Shown: one piece after another, positions 8,392 through 16,996 of the stretch
Numbering within the stretch: the first letter of the stretch is position 1
Layout: each line of letters begins with the position of its first letter
DNA from: Luteococcus sp052116585
GTDB taxonomy: Bacteria > Actinomycetota > Actinomycetes > Propionibacteriales > Propionibacteriaceae
Length of the DNA stretch: 64,000 nt
Direction: 5' to 3'
NCBI RefSeq assembly: GCF_052116585.1
Contig: NZ_JBQKKT010000001.1
Span: 233,278-297,277 of the forward strand
Notes under the pieces: model-generated
What the model saw: the letters and a program-made list of their open reading frames with translations, nothing else
Database searches by the model: none
What the model was told of the DNA's origin: nothing
Made by a program: the position numbers and the translations under genes

Positions 8392-9263
8392 GCAGCCGCA
8401 ACGAGACCGGTTACCCCGGCACGCCCTTCACCGATGCTGCCCGACTGGGCCGATCGGGACACTGCTTCGCGGCCGCCCGCCAAGAGGGTCGGGCGGCACT
8501 GGTGGGCTACCTGCCCGTCGGCTTCCCCGACCTGGCCGGCAGCGTCGAGGCGATGCGTGCCATCACCGAGGGCACCGACGGACTCGGCGTGGACATGGTG
8601 GAGGTGGGCATGCCCTACTCCGACCCCATGATGGACGGACTGGTCATCCAGCACGCCACCACTCGTGCCCTGCAGCGCGGAGTGCGCACCAAGGACATCT
8701 TCACGGCCGTGGAAGCCGTCGCGCAGACCGGCAAGCAGGCCACCGTGATGATCTACTGGAACCTGGTGGAGACCTATGGCGTCGACGCCTTCGCCCGTGA
8801 CCTGTCCGCCGCCGGTGGTGCCGGACTCATCACGCCGGACCTCACCCCCGACGAAGCCGGGGCCTGGATGACTGCGTCCGACGAGCACGGACTGGACCGG
8901 ATCTTCCTGGTGGCTCCCTCGTCCACCGACGAGCGGCTCGCCAACACCCTGGATGCCTGCCGGGGCTGGGTCTACGCCACCAGCGTGATGGGTGTCACCG
9001 GCACCCGTACCAGCACCAGCTCTGCCGCGCCGGAACTGGTGGCTCGGGTGCGCGAGGCCTCGCCACAACTTCCCGTGGGCGTCGGGCTGGGTGTCTCCAA
9101 TGGTGCGCAGGCCAAGGAGCTGGCGCAGGTCAGCGACGCCGTGATTGTCGGGTCTGCGCTGGTCAAGTGCCTGATGGCCAATGACGAGGCCGGAACCAGC
9201 GACCTCGCGGCCCTGCGACGCCTGGCCTCCGAACTGGCGCTGGGTGTGCGCGGGCAGGTCTGA
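8388..9263 (+). CDS. trpA: Tryptophan synthase alpha chain
   Basis: TrpA cleaves indole-glycerol phosphate to indole, which is channelled to TrpB. The 291-residue product has the catalytic pair in VEVGMPYSDPMMDG (about E72 and D79), the segment AGGAGLITPDLTPDEA and the phosphate-binding GVGLGVSN. The GTG at 8388 overlaps the trpB TGA by 4 bases. The lgt gene starts 8 bases after the stop. Confidence 0.96.
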   Translation: MSSRNETGYPGTPFTDAARLGRSGHCFAAARQEGRAALVGYLPVGFPDLAGSVEAMRAITEGTDGLGVDMVEVGMPYSDPMMDGLVIQHATTRALQRGVRTKDIFTAVEAVAQTGKQATVMIYWNLVETYGVDAFARDLSAAGGAGLITPDLTPDEAGAWMTASDEHGLDRIFLVAPSSTDERLANTLDACRGWVYATSVMGVTGTRTSTSSAAPELVARVREASPQLPVGVGLGVSNGAQAKELAQVSDAVIVGSALVKCLMANDEAGTSDLAALRRLASELALGVRGQV

Positions 9264-9271
9264 ACACTCCC

Positions 9272-10093
9272 ATGCTGGCCCAGCTCTTGATGCCGCTGTC
9301 GATTCCCAGCCCGTCGTGGTCGGGATTCGATCTTGGCCCCCTGCGCATCCATGCCTACGCGCTGTGCATCCTCACCGGCATCGTGCTGGGTTGGCGCTTC
9401 GCCCGCGGCCGGTACCAGGCCCGCGGTGGGGATCCGGAGGCCTTCGAGGACGTCGTGGGAGTGGCCGTCCTCGCGGGCATCATCGGGGCGCGGCTCTATC
9501 ACGTGGTCACCGACTGGCAGCTCTACTTCGGCCCCGGCCGTCGGCCGGTGGAGGCCCTGTACATCTGGAATGGCGGTCTGGGGATCTGGGGTGCCGTGGC
9601 GGCGGGAGCACTGGCCGCCTGGCTGGTGTGCCGACGCAAGGGACTGGACTTCGCCACCATGGCCGATGCCGCTGCTCCGGCGCTCCTCCTGGCCCAGGCC
9701 ATCGGCCGCTTGGGCAACTGGTTCAACCAGGAACTCTTCGGGCGTCCCACCACCCTGCCCTGGGCACTGGAGATCGACGCGGCACATCGTCCGTCGGGCT
9801 TCGAACAGTTCGCCACCTTCCACCCGACCTTCGCCTACGAGATGCTCTGGAACCTGGCGGGGGTTGCCATCCTGGTGTGGGCGGAGCGCCGCTTCCGGTT
9901 GGGGCACGGGCGGGTCTTCGCCCTGTATGTCGCCTACTACTGCACCGGTCGGCTGTGGATCGAGCATCTGCGGATCGATCCGGTGAACACCGCGGCGGGA
10001 TTGCGGCTCAACGAGTACACGTCGGTGATCGTCTTCCTGTGTGCCGTGGTGGCCTTCGTGCTCCTGGGACGGGCCTCGACCCGTTCGCGCTGA
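9272..10093 (+). CDS. lgt: Prolipoprotein diacylglyceryl transferase
   Basis: Lgt moves diacylglycerol from phosphatidylglycerol to the lipobox cysteine of prolipoproteins at the membrane. The 273-residue, roughly seven-helix protein carries the signature AQAIGRLGNWFNQELFG, and the conserved HPTFAYEMLWNL and GRLWIEHLR segments. It follows trpA by 8 bases, so it is probably the last gene of the trp transcript, an arrangement common in actinobacteria. Confidence 0.95.
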   Translation: MLAQLLMPLSIPSPSWSGFDLGPLRIHAYALCILTGIVLGWRFARGRYQARGGDPEAFEDVVGVAVLAGIIGARLYHVVTDWQLYFGPGRRPVEALYIWNGGLGIWGAVAAGALAAWLVCRRKGLDFATMADAAAPALLLAQAIGRLGNWFNQELFGRPTTLPWALEIDAAHRPSGFEQFATFHPTFAYEMLWNLAGVAILVWAERRFRLGHGRVFALYVAYYCTGRLWIEHLRIDPVNTAAGLRLNEYTSVIVFLCAVVAFVLLGRASTRSR

Positions 10094-10235
10094 CAGCAGC
10101 ATCGCTCGCCACACCAGCTGGGCGGCAATCGCCTGCGTCCCAGCCCGTGGACCACGCTCTCTTCGGAGCCCGCGGTGTGGCTTCTTTTTCCACGCCAGAA
10201 GGGCAAGCGATCCGAGACGTGGACGAAATCATTGC

Positions 10236-10251
10236 GAAACATGACGGAAAC
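10236..10251 (+). promoter_or_regulatory. Candidate GlnR box upstream of the gltB remnant
   Basis: The sequence reads GAAAC, six bases, GAAAC. The actinobacterial GlnR consensus is roughly GTnAC-n6-GAAAC. Its place 98 bases before the gltB start, a typical nitrogen-regulated gene, supports the idea. One half-site is imperfect. Confidence 0.45.
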
Positions 10252-10275
10252 AATCTGGGCCTAGCGTTTCGCCAC

Positions 10276-10308
10276 GATCGGTGCAGCGAAGCCTTCGGTG
10301 CACCGATC
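10276..10308 (+). promoter_or_regulatory. Long hairpin between lgt and gltB
   Basis: A 10-bp exact stem (10276-10285 with 10299-10308) continues into an inner CGAA/TTCG pairing. It is 182 bases after lgt and 41 bases before gltB. It may terminate readthrough or lie in the gltB 5' leader. The rest of the 256-base gap shows no gene. Confidence 0.5.
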
Positions 10309-10349
10309 TCTGCGTCGGGAAACCGACACGTCCAGATCGGAGTACATGC

Positions 10350-10975
10350 ATGGCACGTGACGTCTTCACGCACCGTCGGGCCGCTGGTCTCTACGACCCC
10401 GCCCTTGACCATGACGCCTGTGGCGTTGCCTTTGTCGCCCAGCTGAGCGGCGAGCCGACCCACCAGATCGTCGAACAGGGACTGCAGGCCCTGCGCAATC
10501 TCGACCACCGCGGGGCCACCGGGGCCGACGAGGCGGCCGGTGATGGCGCGGGCATCATGATCCAGGTCCCAGACGCCTTCCTGCGCGCCGCAGTGGACGC
10601 CGACCTGCCCGAGGCCGGCGCCTATGCCGTCGGCATGGCCTTCCTGCCCACCGATGACGCCGAGCGTGACATGGCTCGGATCTCCATCGAGGAGATTGCT
10701 CTGGAGGAGGGTCTCTAGGTCTTGGCCTGGCGCGACGTGCCGGTGCAGACCGACTCGCTCAGCCCCATCTCGCGCGATGCGATGCCCCACATGGCGCACC
10801 TGGTGGTCCAGAGCCGCACGGGGGAGAGCGGCATCGATCTGGACCGGTTGGCCACTTCACGGCCATCGTTCCCCGGGACCATGCACGCGTCGTGCGAGCC
10901 CGGGAGGATGCCCAGCTGGCAGGACTCACCGAAGACGAAAGCACCCGACTCATGATGGAGGCAGCTCATGGCTGA
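10350..10975 (+). pseudogene. gltB: Remnant of glutamate synthase large subunit (nonsense plus large internal deletion)
   Basis: Intact GltB (about 1,500 residues) makes glutamate from glutamine and 2-oxoglutarate with GltD. Bases 10350-10715 encode an excellent N-terminus: the pro-peptide, then HDACGVAFVAQLSG with the catalytic Cys of the class II amidotransferase, then LDHRGATGADEAAGDGAGI. A TAG at 10716-10718 interrupts it. The same frame continues with GltB-like sequence (LAWRDVPVQTDS, then IDLDRLA) to about 10850. From about 10850 a different frame gives the C-terminal end of GltB, FTAIVPRDHARVVRAREDAQ to MEAAHG, with TGA at 10973-10975. About 1,300 residues are missing, including the FMN and Fe-S regions. 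The gltD ATG overlaps the end as in an intact operon. Confidence 0.9.
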
Positions 10976-12473
10976 TCCGCGCGGATTCATCACCAGGCAG
11001 CGACAGCTCGCCGAACGTCGCCCCGTCGAGGAAAGACTGGGTGACTGGCAGGAGGTCTACCCGGGCACACCGGGCCGGGCCCTGCTGCCGATCATCAGCC
11101 AGCAGGCGAGCCGCTGCATGGACTGTGGCATCCCCTCCTGTCACAACGGATGCCCGCTGGGAAATCTGATCCCGGAGTGGAATGACCTGGTCTGGCGCGA
11201 CGAGTGGCCCGCCGCCCTGGAACGACTGCACGCCACGAACAACTTCCCGGAGTTCACGGGGCGGCTGTGTCCGGCACCGTGCGAGACGGCGTGCGTGGTG
11301 GGCATCAGTCGCGAGCCGGTGACCATCAAGAATGTCGAAGTTTCCATCATTGACAAGGCATGGGACGACTTGCGCGTCGTGCCCCAGCAGCCCCAGTGGC
11401 ACTCGCTGAAGACCGTCGCCGTGGTGGGTTCCGGGCCGGCCGGGCTCGCTGCGGCCCAGCAGCTGACCCGGGCCGGACACACCGTCGTGGTCTATGAGCG
11501 GGCCGACGCCATCGGGGGACTGCTCCGCTACGGCATCCCCGAGTTCAAGATGGAGAAGCGGGTGATCGATCGACGGCTCAAGCAGATGGTGCTGGAGGGG
11601 ACGGTCTTCAAGACCGACACCCCCACCGGTCCCGGTGCCGACGAGCAGGGTGGCATCACCGGCGAACAGCTGCTGGAGCGATTCGACGCGGTGGTGTTGA
11701 CCATCGGGTCGAGGGTGCCGCGGGCACTGCAGGTGCCGGGGAGTGACCTGGAGGGGATCCACCAGGCCATGGACTACCTCACCCAGGCGACCCAGCGGCT
11801 CGCGACGGCCGAGCCTGTCGAGGCCCGCGAGCCTGCTGAGGGACAGATCCACGCCAAGGGCAAGCACGTCGTGGTGATCGGCGGCGGCGACACCTCCAAT
11901 GACTGCCTGGGCACCGCCCTGCGCCAGGGCGCCGCGTCGGTGACACAGCTGGAGATCATGCCGCAGCCGCCGCAGAGCCGGCCGGAGCACCAGCCCTGGC
12001 CGACGTATCCGATGATCTACCGGATCGCCTCGGCCAACGAGGAGGGCGGCGAGCGACTGTACGCCGTGAACACCTCGGAATTCCTGGGCGAGGACGGCCA
12101 TGTCACGGGGCTGCGGCTGTCCGAGGTGCGGTTCGAGGACGGCAAGCTGGTGACCGTCGAGGGCACCGAGCGGGAGCTGAAGGCGGACCTGGTACTGCAG
12201 GCGATGGGCTTCCTGCACCCGGAGGGCGACGGGGTGGTGGCTGAGCTCGGTCTTGAGCTGGACGAGCGTGGCAACATCCGTCGCGGCGACGACTACCAGA
12301 CCAATGTGCCGGGCCTCTTTGCCGCCGGTGACTGCGGCCGTGGCCAGTCGTTGATCGTCTGGGCCATCGCCGAGGGTCGCGGTGCGGCCCATGGCGTCGA
12401 CGCCTTCCTGCGGGGGACGGCGAGCCGCCTGCCACGGCCCATCGGGCCTCAGGAGCGCCAACTGATGGCGTGA
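10968..12473 (+). CDS. gltD: Glutamate synthase small subunit (NADPH-dependent)
   Basis: GltD carries electrons from NADPH through FAD and Fe-S centres to GltB. The 501-residue product is intact. It has N-terminal cysteine clusters CMDCGIPSCHNGCPLGN (from about residue 50) and CPAPCETAC, the FAD motif VVGSGPAGLAAA, the NADPH motif VIGGGDTSNDC, and the C-terminal VPGLFAAGDCGRGQSLIVWA. The ATG overlaps the gltB remnant by 8 bases. With gltB destroyed, it has either lost its role or partners another protein. Confidence 0.95.
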   Translation: MADPRGFITRQRQLAERRPVEERLGDWQEVYPGTPGRALLPIISQQASRCMDCGIPSCHNGCPLGNLIPEWNDLVWRDEWPAALERLHATNNFPEFTGRLCPAPCETACVVGISREPVTIKNVEVSIIDKAWDDLRVVPQQPQWHSLKTVAVVGSGPAGLAAAQQLTRAGHTVVVYERADAIGGLLRYGIPEFKMEKRVIDRRLKQMVLEGTVFKTDTPTGPGADEQGGITGEQLLERFDAVVLTIGSRVPRALQVPGSDLEGIHQAMDYLTQATQRLATAEPVEAREPAEGQIHAKGKHVVVIGGGDTSNDCLGTALRQGAASVTQLEIMPQPPQSRPEHQPWPTYPMIYRIASANEEGGERLYAVNTSEFLGEDGHVTGLRLSEVRFEDGKLVTVEGTERELKADLVLQAMGFLHPEGDGVVAELGLELDERGNIRRGDDYQTNVPGLFAAGDCGRGQSLIVWAIAEGRGAAHGVDAFLRGTASRLPRPIGPQERQLMA

Positions 12474-12509
12474 GGCAGCAGCTCACCATCACCAGATGAG
12501 CCGAGGGGT

Positions 12510-12539
12510 GGTGGGTGCGGTCGACGGACTGCACCCACC
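12510..12539 (+). terminator. Hairpin after gltD
   Basis: Arms 12510-12518 and 12531-12539 pair over 9 bases, with a further GTC/GAC pairing inside. It is 37 bases after the gltD stop. Confidence 0.65.
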
Positions 12540-12598
12540 GCCCTCGTATGTCCAGAGGACCAGGACTTTCGTGACATGTCTTGGCCTTGTGCGGCGTC

Positions 12599-12604
12599 TA
12601 TAGT
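12599..12604 (+). promoter_or_regulatory. Candidate -10 box TATAGT
   Basis: TATAGT lies 57 bases before the ATG at 12662, in the only non-coding gap before that gene. No convincing -35 is visible. Confidence 0.45.
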
Positions 12605-12661
12605 GGCACCTGGCCGTCAGCCCCCGATGACGCAGTGACAGTTCAATCCTCGGGAGGAATC

Positions 12662-13225
12662 ATGGTGCGGGAACGTTCGAAGCAGCCTGGCTGGGAGGAC
12701 GTCCTGTTGCCACCCGGCACGCAGCGTGGCAATGACCCGTCGCCCTACCAACGTCCGGCGCAATCGCCCCGACCCCCGGCCGCCAACCAGCAGGCCCCCC
12801 AGGGTCGCCCGGGGCAGGGGCGCGAGCAGGGGGCGGGACAGAAGAATCGGCCCCAGCAGGCCACGCCCGCCAAGGACGGTGTCCAGGACCGGCCGGCCGA
12901 GGGCAGGCGCAAGCCCCAGGACCACGTCGTGGTGCCGCGACGGGCACTGGAGGACCAGCTGACCCGCACCCGGATGCAGTTGCTGGAGACGGAGCGACGC
13001 GCGGCGGTGGCGGAGGCCGTCGCCGACGAACGCCAGCGGATGCTCCACCAGACCCAACGCAACCTGGAGCACGCCACCTTGGCGCTTCGGGCGCTCGCCG
13101 GGGACCCGTCGGTGCCCCGCGACCCCTCCAATGCCTACCTGGTGCAGGTGGAGGCCTCCGTCGAGGAGAAGCCGCGTGCGCTGGAGAGCAGCCGCCGAGC
13201 GCTGAGCCGGTTCATCAAGCGGTGA
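12662..13225 (+). CDS. Hypothetical protein: disordered N-terminus plus coiled coil
   Basis: This 187-residue protein is not recognised. Residues 20-90 are rich in Pro, Gln, Gly and Arg and look disordered. Residues about 94-146 are charged and heptad-like and probably form one helix or coiled coil (RALEDQLTRTRMQLLETERR). The tail (RALSRFIKR) is basic. It has no signal peptide or membrane segment, so it is probably cytoplasmic. A strong GGGAGG at 12652-12657 sets the ATG at 12662. It is monocistronic between two hairpins, just upstream of dnaE. Confidence 0.8.
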   Translation: MVRERSKQPGWEDVLLPPGTQRGNDPSPYQRPAQSPRPPAANQQAPQGRPGQGREQGAGQKNRPQQATPAKDGVQDRPAEGRRKPQDHVVVPRRALEDQLTRTRMQLLETERRAAVAEAVADERQRMLHQTQRNLEHATLALRALAGDPSVPRDPSNAYLVQVEASVEEKPRALESSRRALSRFIKR

Positions 13226-13246
13226 GTTCCCGGTCGGGCTGACCGC

Positions 13247-13266
13247 CGCGCCCTGCGCGGGGCGCG
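13247..13266 (+). terminator. Short GC hairpin after the coiled-coil gene
   Basis: A 7-bp stem (13247-13253 with 13260-13266) and 6-base loop sit 22 bases after the stop codon. Confidence 0.5.
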
Positions 13267-13319
13267 ACGAGTCGCAGCCGCTTCCGGTCCGGGTTGGCCG
13301 CAGTGTGGGTGGCGCGCGG

Positions 13320-13325
13320 TAGATT
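13320..13325 (+). promoter_or_regulatory. Candidate -10 box for dnaE (TAGATT)
   Basis: TAGATT matches the TANNNT pattern seen before many genes here. It predicts a leader of about 58 bases before the dnaE ATG. Confidence 0.5.
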
Positions 13326-13389
13326 GGCCGTCACGCAAGACCCCGCAGCTCGTCACCAGCACCACCCCAGAAAGAGGGCGCCCGGTTCC

Positions 13390-16300
13390 ATGGTCGACTC
13401 ATTCGTCCACCTCCACACCCACACCGAGTTCTCGATGCTCGACGGCGCGGCGAAGAATTCCAAGCTCTTTGCCGAGGTCGAGCGCCAGGGAATGCCGGCC
13501 GTCGCGATGACCGACCACGGCAACATGTTCGGCGCCTACGAGTTCCAGTCGACGGCCAAGAAGCACGACGTGAAGCCGATCATCGGCATCGAGGCCTATG
13601 TTGCTCCGTCGACGCGCCACTCACGATCGCAGGAGTTCTGGGCCAAGGGTCGTCACGACGGCACGGATGCGTCGGTGGAGGGCGGCAAGGACGTCTCCGG
13701 CGGCGGCCGTTACACCCACATGACGATGTTGGCCCAGAATGCCACCGGACTGCGCAATCTCTTTCGGCTGAGCTCCCTGGCCAGCTTCGAGGGCTACTAC
13801 ATGAAGCCCCGCATGGACCGCGAGATCATCAGCCAGTACGCCGAGGGCATCATCGCCACCACGGGATGCCCGTCGGGTGAGGTGCAGACCCGGCTGCGTC
13901 TGGGCCAGTTCGACGAGGCCGTCGCAGCGGCGGCCGCCTACCAGGAGATCTTCGGCAAGGAGAACTACTTCCTGGAGCTGATGGACCACGGCATCGACAT
14001 CGAGCGCAGCGTGCGTGAGGACCTGATGCGAGTGGCCAAGAAACTGGACCTTCCGCTGCTGGCCACCAATGACTCGCACTATGTCACGCCGGACCAGGCC
14101 GACAGCCACGACGACCTGCTGTGCGTGGGTGTGGGTCGCAACAAGGACGATCCCAACCGCTTCCGCTTCAACGGCTCCGGCTACTACATCCGCACCTCCG
14201 AGGAGATGCGTGAGCTGTTCAAGGAGATGCCGAGCGCCTGCGACAACACCCTGGCCATCGCGGAGCGGATCGAGAGCTATGAGGACGTCTTCAAGCACGT
14301 CGACCGGATGCCCCAGTTCGACGTCCCCGAGGGCGAGACCCAGGAATCCTGGCTGCGCAAGAAGGTCGAGGAGGGCGTCAAGGTCCGTTACGGCGACGCG
14401 GATCGCCCCGACGTGCTGGAACGCATCGAGACCGAGCTGAAGGTCATCGAGCCGCTGGGCTTCAGCTCCTACTTCCTCGTCGTCTCGGACATCTGCAACA
14501 AGGCCCGTGAGATGGGCGTGGCCGTGGGGCCCGGACGTGGTTCTGCCGCCGGCTCGATGATCGCCTACCTGACCGGCATCATCCAGATCGACCCGCTGGA
14601 ACACGGGCTGCTCTTCGAGCGATTCCTCAACCCCGAGCGCATCAGCCCGCCCGACATCGACCTCGACTTCGACGACCGCAAGCGGGACAAGGTCATCGAC
14701 TATGTCACCGACAAGTACGGCGAGGCCTACACCAGCCAGGTCAACACCTTTGGCACCATCAAGGCGAAGGCCGCCGTGAAGGATGCCAATCGCATCCTGG
14801 GCTATCCCTTCGGGTTGGGCGACAAGATCACCAAGGCGATGCCGCCGGACGTGATGGGCAAGGGAGTGCCGCTCAAGGACCTGTTCAACGAACAGCATCC
14901 CCGATATGCGGAAGGCGCCGAATTCCGGGAGCTCTACAACACGCAGGCCGACGTGAAGCGCGTCGTCGACACCGGCATGGGCCTGGAGGGCCTGATTCGT
15001 GGCACGGGCGTGCACGCCTGCGCCTTCATCCTGTCCAGCGAGAAGCTGATCGACGTCGTGCCGATGCACAAGCGCGACAAGGACGGCATGATCATCGCCG
15101 GCTTCGCCTACCCTCAGCTCGAGGAAATGGGCCTGATGAAGATGGACTTCCTGGGCCTGCGCAACCTGGGAATCATGGACCACGCCGTCCAGATCATCAA
15201 GCAGAACAAGGGCATCGAGGTGGACACCGCCAGCCTGGCGCTGGACGACCAGAAGACCTATGACCTGCTGGCCCGCGGCGACACCCTGGGCGTCTTCCAG
15301 CTCGACGGCGGTCCGATGCGATCCCTGCTGCGCCAGATGGGTCCCACCGGCTTCGACGACATCACCGCCGTGCTGGCCCTGTACCGTCCGGGGCCGATGG
15401 GCGCCAATGCCCACATCAGCTATGCGGAGCGCAAGAACGGGCGTCAGGAGATCATCCCGATCCACCCGGAGCTCAAGGAGGCCCTGGATCCACTGATCGG
15501 TGACACCTTCCACCTGATCGTCTACCAGGAGCAGATCATGGCCATCGCCCGCGAGCTCGCGGGCTACACCCTGGGTGGCGCCGACCTGCTGCGTCGTGCG
15601 ATGGGCAAGAAGAAGCCCGAGATCCTGGCGAAGGAGTTCACCCACTTCCAGGAGGGCATGCGCGGCAATGGCTACTCCGACGACGCGATCCAGACGCTGT
15701 GGGACGTCATGGTGCCCTTCGCCGGCTATGCCTTCAACAAGTCGCACGCCGCTGGCTACGCGCTGGTCTCCTACTGGACGGCCTGGCTGAAGGCCAACTA
15801 CCCGGCCGAGTATGGCGCCGCGCTGCTCACCAGCGTCGGCGACGACAAGGACAAGATGGCGATGTACCTGGGCGACATGCGCGCCCAGCGCATCAAGGTG
15901 CTGCCGCCCGACGTGAACACCTCCGAGCTGGAGTTCACGGCCGTCGGTGAGGACATCCGCTTCGGCCTGGGCGCCATCCGCAATGTGGGTGAGCACGTCG
16001 TGGAGGGCATTGTCGCCGCGCGACACGAGCACGGTGCCTTCACCGACTTCTACGACTTCCTGGACAAGGTGCCGCTGCAGGTGTGCAACAAGCGGATGAT
16101 CGAGTCCCTGATCAAGGCCGGTGCCTTCGACGCACTGGGCCATTCCCGACGTGCACTGATGAGCATCTTCGAGGCTGCAGTGGACCAAGTGCTGGACCTG
16201 AAGCGAAATCAGGCCAATGGTCAGGACGACCTGTTCGGCGACTTCGGGTTGGCTGCCGACGAACCGGAGGTGGAGCAGCACCACGAGACGGTGCCGGACC

Positions 16301-16944
16301 TGGAGGACTGGGACAAGCGCACCAAGCTCGCCTTCGAGCGCGAGATGCTGGGCCTGTACGTCTCCGATCATCCGCTGCAGGGGCTGGAGCACATCCTGGA
16401 GGCACAGCGCGACATCTCCATCGGCAACCTGATCGCTCCGGACGGACCCCGCGAGGGGATGATGAACATCGCCGGCATGATCACCACCATCCAGCGCAAG
16501 CAGACCAAGACCGGTGCCATCTGGGCCATCCTGACGGTCGAAGACCTGGAGGCGTCGGTGAACGTCATGTGTTTCCCGAAGGTCTACGAGCAGATTGCGA
16601 TGCACCTGGCCCAGGACCAGGTGGTCCAGGTTCGGGGACGCATCCGGGAGAAGGAGGAGTCGGTCGAGATCCATGCCCAGGAGGTGAACGTCCCGGACAT
16701 CTCGGAGGGGCCCTCCGGTCCGGTCGTGATCCGACTGCAGGCCGGTCGTTGCACACCCCCGGTGGTGGATCAGCTCAAGGAGGTGCTGGGCAACCACCCG
16801 GGCATGACCGAGGTCAGATTGCGGCTGGTGACCCAGCAGGGCAATACCCTCTACCGGCTGGACGACACACTGCGCGTCACGGCGTCGCAGCCCTTGATGG
16901 CCGACCTGAAGGCCCTGCTGGGGCCGTCCTGCCTCGCCTCGTGA
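13390..16944 (+). CDS. dnaE: DNA polymerase III alpha subunit
   Basis: This is the main replicative polymerase. The 1,184-residue protein begins with the PHP domain (FVHLHTHTEFSMLDGA, then MTDHGNMFGAYEF). It has the polymerase GPGRGSAAGS motif and catalytic aspartates in PDIDLDFDD, followed by the finger/thumb region, helix-hairpin-helix and an OB fold near the end (GMITTIQRKQTKTG). It is DnaE1-like in size and motifs. The ATG at 13390 starts exactly at the PHP domain; the upstream in-frame extension of 32 residues looks non-coding. The SD (AAAGAGG, 13372-13378) is weak and distant. Confidence 0.97.
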   Translation: MVDSFVHLHTHTEFSMLDGAAKNSKLFAEVERQGMPAVAMTDHGNMFGAYEFQSTAKKHDVKPIIGIEAYVAPSTRHSRSQEFWAKGRHDGTDASVEGGKDVSGGGRYTHMTMLAQNATGLRNLFRLSSLASFEGYYMKPRMDREIISQYAEGIIATTGCPSGEVQTRLRLGQFDEAVAAAAAYQEIFGKENYFLELMDHGIDIERSVREDLMRVAKKLDLPLLATNDSHYVTPDQADSHDDLLCVGVGRNKDDPNRFRFNGSGYYIRTSEEMRELFKEMPSACDNTLAIAERIESYEDVFKHVDRMPQFDVPEGETQESWLRKKVEEGVKVRYGDADRPDVLERIETELKVIEPLGFSSYFLVVSDICNKAREMGVAVGPGRGSAAGSMIAYLTGIIQIDPLEHGLLFERFLNPERISPPDIDLDFDDRKRDKVIDYVTDKYGEAYTSQVNTFGTIKAKAAVKDANRILGYPFGLGDKITKAMPPDVMGKGVPLKDLFNEQHPRYAEGAEFRELYNTQADVKRVVDTGMGLEGLIRGTGVHACAFILSSEKLIDVVPMHKRDKDGMIIAGFAYPQLEEMGLMKMDFLGLRNLGIMDHAVQIIKQNKGIEVDTASLALDDQKTYDLLARGDTLGVFQLDGGPMRSLLRQMGPTGFDDITAVLALYRPGPMGANAHISYAERKNGRQEIIPIHPELKEALDPLIGDTFHLIVYQEQIMAIARELAGYTLGGADLLRRAMGKKKPEILAKEFTHFQEGMRGNGYSDDAIQTLWDVMVPFAGYAFNKSHAAGYALVSYWTAWLKANYPAEYGAALLTSVGDDKDKMAMYLGDMRAQRIKVLPPDVNTSELEFTAVGEDIRFGLGAIRNVGEHVVEGIVAARHEHGAFTDFYDFLDKVPLQVCNKRMIESLIKAGAFDALGHSRRALMSIFEAAVDQVLDLKRNQANGQDDLFGDFGLAADEPEVEQHHETVPDLEDWDKRTKLAFEREMLGLYVSDHPLQGLEHILEAQRDISIGNLIAPDGPREGMMNIAGMITTIQRKQTKTGAIWAILTVEDLEASVNVMCFPKVYEQIAMHLAQDQVVQVRGRIREKEESVEIHAQEVNVPDISEGPSGPVVIRLQAGRCTPPVVDQLKEVLGNHPGMTEVRLRLVTQQGNTLYRLDDTLRVTASQPLMADLKALLGPSCLAS

Positions 16945-16955
16945 GGGACAGGCCC

Positions 16956-16961
16956 TAGGCT
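16956..16961 (+). promoter_or_regulatory. Candidate -10 box TAGGCT
   Basis: TAGGCT lies 35 bases before the GTG of the membrane protein and just after dnaE, and predicts a short leader. Confidence 0.5.
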
Positions 16962-16996
16962 GGTCCAGTCCACATGAGTCGGGAAGAGGAAGAGAC

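Noticed and set aside
13621..16797. A 1,058-codon open frame on the minus strand opposite dnaE
   Set aside because: It mirrors the codon structure of dnaE, as often happens at high GC, has low-complexity His/Val/Leu/Asp-rich composition and no recognisable motif.
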